NCBI GenBank assembly: GCA_963790545.1
Contig: CAWBPA010000016.1
Span: 236,224-300,223 of the forward strand
Source: DATBJG01 sp963790545
Lineage (GTDB): Bacteria; Acidobacteriota; Vicinamibacteria; Vicinamibacterales; JAMQPK01
DNA length: 64,000 nt
Reading direction: 5' to 3'
Position 1 is the first letter of the stretch. The number at the start of each line of letters is the position of its first letter. Shown here one piece after another: positions 58,330-64,000 of the stretch. Below the pieces are notes generated by a model. The model ran no database searches. It had not been told where the DNA came from and was given only the letters and a program-made list of their open reading frames with translations. The position numbers were made by a program, and so were the translations under genes.

Positions 58330-58431
58330 AGCCTGGCCTCCGGCCAGGCTGCCGGTCGCCATCCGCCTAGATCCGTAATATCCGCGTCTCGTCCCGGGAC
58401 GAAGCCGGCGGCTCCAACCAAATCCGTTACC

Positions 58432-61400
58432 TCAAGTCTTCTGCAGCCGTGAGATCACCGACTCATAGATGGCCCGTACGATATCGGTTTCACCCTCGTA
58501 GGTCTTGCGCAGGCTTTCGCCAGGCGGCTCGCCCAGCTGTAACCGACGGCCCAGGGCATCGAGGATATCGGGGTCGGCGGGGACTGCGCTGAGATTCGTA
58601 TCGGCATCGATGCGCGCGAATGTTTCGACGCTCCGGAGAAATCCGTACGCCCGCCGCAGTTGTCCTGCTTCCGCTGCTGAAAGAAACGGGGAGTCAGGAA
58701 GTTGTTCGAGCAATTGACGTGTCCCCGCCAGCCGAAAATCGGGTCGCGAGCGTCCTTCATGGATCTGAACCATCTGCAACATGAAGTCGATGTCCGCAAG
58801 GCCGCCCCGTCCAATCTTGAACTCGAGCTGTCTGCCCGAGCGGCCTCCCAGCTCGCGCTCCATGCGTCGCCGAATGTCCCTCATGTACTTCGGCACGCGC
58901 GGATCCCACGGACCGTACACGAACTTCTGGACAGCGGTTTCAACCTCTCGACCCAGCTTCTCGGAGCCGGCCAGAATCCGGCAACGCGTCCAAGCCAGAC
59001 GCTCCCAGATCTCGGCTCGCGAGTCGAGATAGCGCAGGAAGTTGTCCAGGGGCATGGCCAGGGCCCCCTTCTTCCCTTCAGGTCGCAACCGGGTGTCAAT
59101 GTGATAGGCCACGCCTTCGTCGGTGGGTTCTTCGAGACACCGCTCGAGCTCCTCGACGAACCGCTGCAATCCGAGGAACGTTCGCCCATCGCTGGGGTCA
59201 CCTCGATAAATCACAACCAGGTCGAGGTCGGAGTGCACCGTCAGCTCGCGACCGCCAAGTTTACCGAGGGCCACGATCGCCCACTCAGCACGGCTGTGGT
59301 CGGGTGGCGTCGACCAATGCGCCGCATGCTCCACGCAGATGTCCGCGAGCAACGACAGCCTCTGCTGGAGATCGGTCAGCGAGCCATCGCTGACCGCGTC
59401 GACCAGAATTTTGAACTCCTCGATCGCTTTGAACCGCCGAATCTGATTGCGCCGCTCATCGGGATCGACCCGCGCCAGCGCCGATTTGTATCGCGCCCGC
59501 AGATGGTCGAGGCTCGGGAGCGTCAGAAGCATCGAGTCGAGCAGCTCCGGATAGCGGATGAGCCGGGCTGCGGGCAGGTTGCCCAAATCGAGCGTCGAAA
59601 CGAGCAGGTTCCTGAGCGCGTCGTTTTCGAGAAGGGTCCGATAGAAGGATGCGGCCGCCCCGGTCCGCTCGGTCACCTGCTCCAGCCGAATCAGCACCTG
59701 GTCCGGGCGCGCGCACTGCCCGAGCCGGTCCAGCAAGGTCGCCAGCAGGTTCGCCAGGACGTTGCGCGCCATCGACCGTGACGGCGACAGCGATGTGGCC
59801 TGGTCGAGCGCACGAATCACGTCGAGCGCCGTGGTGGGATCGGTCAAGTGGTGCCCGCGCAGAAACTCGACCGCCTCGGCCTGCGACGCCTCTCCACCGA
59901 GAATCCGGAAAATCTGGCGACTCTCGTAGTCGAATGTGCCGGCGCGGCGCTCGAATATCAGCCCGTAAATTTCGTGCACGCGATCTCTGTGGATCTTCAA
60001 CTCCGCCTGGAGCGCCTCCGCATGGGCAAAGCCCAGACGGCGCGCGCAGATCTCGAGCTCGCGCTCGACGCGTGCGAGGGCATGGGTCTGTTGTTCGTGG
60101 ACGATTTGCAGTCGATGCTCGACCGTCCGCAACAGCACGTAGGCACGAGACAGATCGTCTCTGATTTGCTCCCCGATGAGCCCGGCTGCCAAGAGCGCCC
60201 GCAGCGCGGCGAGGGTGTTGGCTTCGCGCACGACGGGATATTCGGCGCCATAGGTCAGCTGCAGAGCCTGCGCAAACAACTCGATCTCGCGAATGCCTCC
60301 GGGACCGACCTTGACGTCGCGATCCACGTCACCGTGCGACTTCTCCGCCCGCTCCTTGTAGCGGAAGATCTCTTCCAGCGCCGCATGGTCGAGGTACTTT
60401 CGGTAGACGAACGGCTGCACGAGCTCGAGGAACCGCTGCCCGAGCGCGCGATCGCCGGCAACAGGTCGGGCCTTGATGAGCGCAAACCGCTCGAACGTTT
60501 CTCCCCACGTGTCGTAGTACTGCACGTGCTCTCGCAGCGAGTACGCAATGTTCCCGCGCCTGCCCATCGGCCGAAGGCGCAAGTCCACCCGGTAGACGTA
60601 GCCCTCGTCGGTGAACTCGGTCATGGCCGTGAACAACGCACGGCCAAGCTTTTGAAACAGCATGTGCGCTGCCTGATCCCGTTCATCGTCGGGCTCGTAC
60701 ACGAAAATGAGATCGATGTCGGAGCTGTAGTTCAGCTCGCGGCCGCCGAGCTTGCCCATGCCAAGAACGACGAAGGCCCCGGGCCGTCGATCGAGGCCGG
60801 CGCTGGCAAGGACCGTGCGCTCCACGATGCGCAGAACCTGACTGGTCATGACGTCTGCCAGGTCGGAGAGCTGCTCGGTGGCTGACTCGAGCGTTTCGCG
60901 TCCGAGAATGTCGCGCGCCGCAATGCGCAGGAGCTCCCGGCGTTTGAATCGTTTGAGAGCATCGAGATGGCCCACTTCGTCCTGTACCCTGTCGATGAGC
61001 TCGTCACTCTCTTCGAGCAGGTCGGTCGCGTCCGGTGGACTCCGGTCGACCTGACTGACCAGCCAATGCACGTACTCCGGGTTGCGAATCAGAATTTCAC
61101 TCAGGAACGGAGAGGTTCCGAGGACCTCAATCAGCAGCCCGAGGGCCCGCGGATCGTCGATGAGGTACCGCAGAAACATGGCCTTCGGGTAGCGCGTCGC
61201 CATGTAGCGCGAAAACCCGACGAGCGCCGCGTCGGGATCGGGGGCTCGACGGAGTGCATCGAGCAGCGGCTCGGCGAGTTCCGCCAGCACCTCACGCGCC
61301 GGGGGCTCATCGGCCATCGCCTGCAGATGCTCATCCGCCGCAGCAGGGTCGCGAAACCCGAACGTCTGCAGATATTCGCGCGCGTGTTCCTCGTTGAGAT

Positions 61401-61434
61401 CAGGAGAGAGGAAAAGATCGGAGGGAGAGATCAC
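58432..61434 (-). CDS. glnE: Glutamine synthetase adenylyltransferase/deadenylase
   Basis: Adds and removes AMP on glutamine synthetase according to PII state. About 1,000 intact residues. The two nucleotidyltransferase centres are visible: GMGKLGGRELNYSSDIDLIF in the first half (deadenylation) and ALGKLGGRELTVHSDLDLVV in the second (adenylation), each with its Asp pair, plus VDLRLRPMGRRG and DTRLRPEGKKG. The GTG at 61434 is preferred as start: an ATG at 61548 is in frame, but the 38 residues between are a translation of the GGATTCGGGAT repeat tract (PNPDLRIPNPDPRIPS). The gene is the longest unbroken one in the window. It follows glnA on the same strand. Confidence 0.95.
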   Translation of the reverse strand: MISPSDLFLSPDLNEEHAREYLQTFGFRDPAAADEHLQAMADEPPAREVLAELAEPLLDALRRAPDPDAALVGFSRYMATRYPKAMFLRYLIDDPRALGLLIEVLGTSPFLSEILIRNPEYVHWLVSQVDRSPPDATDLLEESDELIDRVQDEVGHLDALKRFKRRELLRIAARDILGRETLESATEQLSDLADVMTSQVLRIVERTVLASAGLDRRPGAFVVLGMGKLGGRELNYSSDIDLIFVYEPDDERDQAAHMLFQKLGRALFTAMTEFTDEGYVYRVDLRLRPMGRRGNIAYSLREHVQYYDTWGETFERFALIKARPVAGDRALGQRFLELVQPFVYRKYLDHAALEEIFRYKERAEKSHGDVDRDVKVGPGGIREIELFAQALQLTYGAEYPVVREANTLAALRALLAAGLIGEQIRDDLSRAYVLLRTVEHRLQIVHEQQTHALARVERELEICARRLGFAHAEALQAELKIHRDRVHEIYGLIFERRAGTFDYESRQIFRILGGEASQAEAVEFLRGHHLTDPTTALDVIRALDQATSLSPSRSMARNVLANLLATLLDRLGQCARPDQVLIRLEQVTERTGAAASFYRTLLENDALRNLLVSTLDLGNLPAARLIRYPELLDSMLLTLPSLDHLRARYKSALARVDPDERRNQIRRFKAIEEFKILVDAVSDGSLTDLQQRLSLLADICVEHAAHWSTPPDHSRAEWAIVALGKLGGRELTVHSDLDLVVIYRGDPSDGRTFLGLQRFVEELERCLEEPTDEGVAYHIDTRLRPEGKKGALAMPLDNFLRYLDSRAEIWERLAWTRCRILAGSEKLGREVETAVQKFVYGPWDPRVPKYMRDIRRRMERELGGRSGRQLEFKIGRGGLADIDFMLQMVQIHEGRSRPDFRLAGTRQLLEQLPDSPFLSAAEAGQLRRAYGFLRSVETFARIDADTNLSAVPADPDILDALGRRLQLGEPPGESLRKTYEGETDIVRAIYESVISRLQKT

Positions 61435-61442
61435 CGCACCAC

Positions 61443-61569
61443 TCGGGATTCGGGATTGGGGACTCGGGATTCGGGGATCGGGATTCGGGATTCGCAAATC
61501 GGGATTGGGTGATCGGGGAGAATGCAATCCCCAACCCCGATTCCCCAACCCCGAATCCCGATTCCCGAG
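61443..61569. repeat. GGGATTCGGGATTG tract, inverted
   Basis: CGGGATTCGGGATTGGGGAC words run to about 61515 and are mirrored by CCCCAACCCCGATTCCCCAA to 61569. It separates glnA and glnE and creates the apparent N-terminal extension of GlnE. Shorter relatives lie at 25368-25402. Confidence 0.85.
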
Positions 61570-61580
61570 AGCGTCAGTTC

Positions 61581-63002
61581 CTAGATGTCGTAGTACAACG
61601 CGTATCCCAGGGATGCGGCCGCAGTCGAATCGCGTCGACTTCCTTGAGACGCTTGTACTCGATCCACACGTCGATGACGTCCTTGGTGAAGACGTCCCCC
61701 TTCAACAGGAAGCTGTGATCCTTCTCGAGCGCGTCAAGCACTTCTTCGAGGCTGCCGGGCGCTTTCGCCACCTTCGCCAGGTCTTCAGGCTCGAGATCGT
61801 ACAGATCCTTGTCCATCGGCCCAGGCGGCACGATCTTGTTCTGGATGCCGTCGAGCCCGGCCATCAACATCGCGCTGAACGCCAGGTACCCGTTGCACGA
61901 CGGATCCGGGAACCTCACCTCGACGCGCTTGGACTTCTCGCTGCGCGAGTACGCAGGAATACGAACGGCCGCGCTTCGATTCCGCTGCGAGTAAATGAGA
62001 TTGATCGGCGCCTCGTAGCCCGGAACCAGGCGGCGATACGAGTTGGTCGTGGGCGCGCAGAACGCGAGCAGCGCTGGGGCGTGCTTCAGGATGCCGCCAA
62101 TGTAGTACAGCGCCATCTTGCTCAGGTCGGCATACGTCCCACCTTCGAAAAACAGATTCTTGTTGCCCTTCCAGAGACTCTGGTGCACGTGCATGCCCGA
62201 CCCGTTGTCCATGAAGAGGGGCTTCGGCATCAAGGTCGCGGTCTTGCCGTGCTTGCGCGCGACGTTCTTGACGACGTACTTGTACTTCAGCAACTTGTCG
62301 CCCATGCTCTTGAGCGAGTCGAAGCGCATGTCGATTTCGCACTGACCCGCGGTCGCCACTTCATGGTGGTGCACTTCGACGTCAATGCCAACCTGCTCCA
62401 TCGTCAGGCACATTTCCGTCCGGATATCCTGCAGGGTGTCCATCGGCGGGACGGGGAAATAGCCTTCCTTGTATCGAACCTTGTAGCCGAGATTTGCCTT
62501 GCCCTCCTGCTGCTTGCCGGCGTTCCAGAAGCCCTCTTCGGAGTCGAGGTAGAAGAACCCGTAGTTGTACGAGCTGATCGAACCGGACGTCGTCGAAGAC
62601 GAAGAATTCCGGCTCGGGGCCGAAGTACGCAGTGTCGGCCAGACCGCTCGACTTCAGATAGCTCTCTGCTTTGGTGGCGATATAGCGTGGATCGCGCGTG
62701 TAGGATTCGCCAGTGACCGGATCCTTCACGTTGCAGATCATCACGAGCGTGGGGTGTGCCGTAAATGGATCGAGAAACGCGCTGGCCGGGTCAGGAAACA
62801 GGAGCATGTCGCTTTCCTGGATGGCCTGAAAGCCCCGGATGCTCGACCCGTCGAAGCCGATGCCTTCCTCAAAGACATCGGCCGAAAATTCTTTCGACGT
62901 GACCGAGAAGTGTTGCCACAGCCCGGGCAGGTCGATGAAGCGCAGGTCGATCGCCTGTACTTTCTTCTCCTTGATCAGGGACATTACGTCGTTGGGTTTC
63001 AT
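61581..63002 (-). CDS. glnA: Glutamine synthetase type I, frame breaks
   Basis: Fixes ammonia onto glutamate using ATP. About 473 residues after repair. Starts MKPNDVMSLIKEKKVQAIDL with GGAGG 7 bases upstream. Then the beta-Asp region LRFIDLPGLWQHFSV, metal ligands in FGPEPEFFVFDDV, the Glu/His residues in MDNGSGMHVHQSLWK, active-site NRSAAVRIPAYSRSEKSKRV and the adenylylation Tyr region PKDLYDL-like MDKDLYDLEPEDLAKV. The frame changes near 62583 by +1. The end RPHPWEYALYYDI is reached only if one base was lost near 61610 (a -1); uncorrected it ends a little later at 61574. Regulated by the adjacent glnB/glnE products. Confidence 0.94.
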
Positions 63003-63124
63003 CCCGCCTCCATCTCGTCTGGTAGTGCTCAACGGCTGGCGTTCGGCTGGTCGCCGCTCCGGTGCCTTGCGCTGAGCCTTGTGTGCCGATTGTCGTTTTC
63101 GGGCCATGGCCCTCCGCCTCATGT

Positions 63125-63153
63125 CGCGCACGCTGACAGCGTGCGCGCTACGC
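63125..63153. repeat. Palindromic repeat in the glnB-glnA gap
   Basis: GCGCACGCTGACAGCGTGCGC then GCTACGCC, the same GCTAC-armed layout as other copies with a different core. It sits in the 181-base gap where a glnA promoter would be expected. Confidence 0.75.
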
Positions 63154-63183
63154 CGTCCACTCTCACTACGCTTCCGCCCACGA

Positions 63184-63516
63184 TTACACGACGTCCCGTT
63201 CGCCGGTGCGAATGTTATAGCCGTGCTCCACCGGAATGACAAACACGCGCCCGTCGCCAATCTCGCCCGTCCGCGCGGCTCCCATGATTGCCTGAATGGC
63301 AGAATCGACCAGTTCATCGTTCACGACGACTTCGACCTCCATCTTCGGCAGCAGGCTCACGTTGTATTCCTTGCCCCGATAGATCGCCGTGTGTCCTTTC
63401 TGCCGGCCGTGGCCTCGCACCTCGGTCACGGTCATGCCTGAAATGTTCACCTTCCCCAGCGCGTCCTTGATGTCGTCCACTTTGTTTGGGCGGACAATGG
63501 CCTTAATGAGTTTCAT
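63184..63516 (-). CDS. glnB: PII nitrogen regulatory protein
   Basis: A 110-residue trimeric signal protein that reports 2-oxoglutarate and energy state. It starts MKLIKAIVRPNKVDDIKDAL. The T-loop is GHGRQKGHTAIYRGKEYNVS with Tyr51, the uridylylation site. The B- and C-loop residues TGEIGDGRVFVIPVE and the terminal IRTGERD match. Intact. The ATG at 63516 overlaps the end of the upstream glnD frame by 14 bases, so the modifying enzyme and its substrate are translationally linked. It controls GlnE and thus GlnA. Confidence 0.96.
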   Translation of the reverse strand: MKLIKAIVRPNKVDDIKDALGKVNISGMTVTEVRGHGRQKGHTAIYRGKEYNVSLLPKMEVEVVVNDELVDSAIQAIMGAARTGEIGDGRVFVIPVEHGYNIRTGERDVV

Positions 63517-64000
63517 AGCCCTCCTCCAGCATACGTTCCAGATCCTCCTTCAGCGCCATCTGGGCGGGCTCGGACAGCTTGGCCGCCGCCTTGGTGAGAT
63601 GGAAGACGTCGATGGCCTTGTTGCCTTCCGTCGAAATCAACACGAGATCCACGTCGCAGCCATGCCGCGAGATGACGCGGCTGATCCGATAGAGCAGGCC
63701 GAGCGCATCCTGCGCGACGATTTCGAGCACGGTATAGCGCTGCGAATGCTCATTGTCGAAGTTGACGACAGGTGAAACCCTCCGCGGGCCGCGCCGGTGT
63801 CGGAAACCGCTCTCCTTGCGCTGGAGCAGCTCCGTCACGTCCTGACGTCCGGCGACGACATCCTGCAGGAGTTTTTCAAACTGTGGCGTGGCGTCCGGGT
63901 TGAGGCGGAAGAAACCTTCATGGTCGGTGAACTGGAAGATGTCGAGCACGAGCCCCGCCGGACTCGTCATGGCGCTTCCACGCAGAATGTCCATGCCGAA
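63503..64000 (-). CDS. glnD: PII uridylyltransferase, C-terminal part
   Basis: The frame is open to the right edge, so only about the last 165 residues are here. They contain two ACT-type glutamine-sensing modules: TSPAGLVLDIFQFTDHEGFF (linker and first), then VVNFDNEHSQRYTVLEIVAQ, DALGLLYRISRVISRHGCDV and DLVLISTEGNKAIDVFHLTK (second). That arrangement ends GlnD proteins, which add or remove UMP on PII depending on glutamine. The catalytic nucleotidyltransferase and HD domains must lie beyond 64000. It overlaps glnB by 14 bases. Confidence 0.9.
   Translation of the reverse strand, partial: FGMDILRGSAMTSPAGLVLDIFQFTDHEGFFRLNPDATPQFEKLLQDVVAGRQDVTELLQRKESGFRHRRGPRRVSPVVNFDNEHSQRYTVLEIVAQDALGLLYRISRVISRHGCDVDLVLISTEGNKAIDVFHLTKAAAKLSEPAQMALKEDLERMLEEGYETH

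Overview
The window looks like a high-GC chromosomal contig from an acidobacterium, most likely near the Vicinamibacteria. This is inference from content: three orphan MacB/FtsX-type permeases of the acidobacterial duplicated class with no ATPase partner, a VWFA-related secreted protein of the acidobacterial type, TonB-free secreted families with DUF6152 partners, and short palindromic repeats read in frame as peptides such as VRLKPDAT or PALSTVEG. No rRNA, tRNA, CRISPR array, prophage or insertion sequence was seen.

Layout. 1-10 kb: the 3-prime-truncated end of an orphan permease gene, a LysE exporter, two rearranged copies of a two-gene unit (DUF6152 protein plus a 580-residue secreted protein) flanking an outer-membrane barrel and two related membrane proteins. 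10-15.4 kb: TetR regulator with a palindromic operator, then an RND efflux adaptor and pump. 15.4-25.4 kb: S9 peptidase, amidase, IPT-like lipoprotein and its neighbour, a second orphan permease, VOC protein, 5'-3' exonuclease. 25.4-35.3 kb: mostly small membrane or secreted genes, a type I methionine aminopeptidase, DUF2959, DUF4126, VWFA protein, SLATT-like protein, third orphan permease, methyltransferase. 35.3-45.6 kb: DUF4159 protein, RRM protein, MFS exporter, ferredoxin, EamA transporter, hybrid histidine kinase, and a PhoB/PhoR-like pair. 45.6-48.8 kb: a tight operon of zinc metallopeptidase, ATP-grasp ligase, a 75-residue Cys-containing protein and a YdcF-like protein, with ATGA and GTGA stop/start overlaps; it is the best candidate here for an undescribed pathway. 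48.8-58.1 kb: DUF6986-type aldolase, phosphatidylcholine synthase, MFS exporter, sigma-54 activator, sugar dehydrogenase, NAD synthetase, PfkB kinase. 58.4-64 kb: nitrogen control genes in the order glnD, glnB, glnA, glnE on the minus strand.

The dominant oddity is that about 25 genes are split between reading frames although their catalytic motifs and domain order are complete. Some 45 shifts can be placed and nearly all are single-base insertions; only two look like deletions. The genes in between, up to 3 kb long, are intact. This reads as insertion-type consensus error (inferred), not gene decay, so I annotate each split gene as one CDS over its full span and give the shift positions. Several small genes were recovered only by allowing for such a shift.

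A second theme is a dense set of short inverted repeats between genes. Some run into coding sequence and supply start regions, internal peptides or stop codons.
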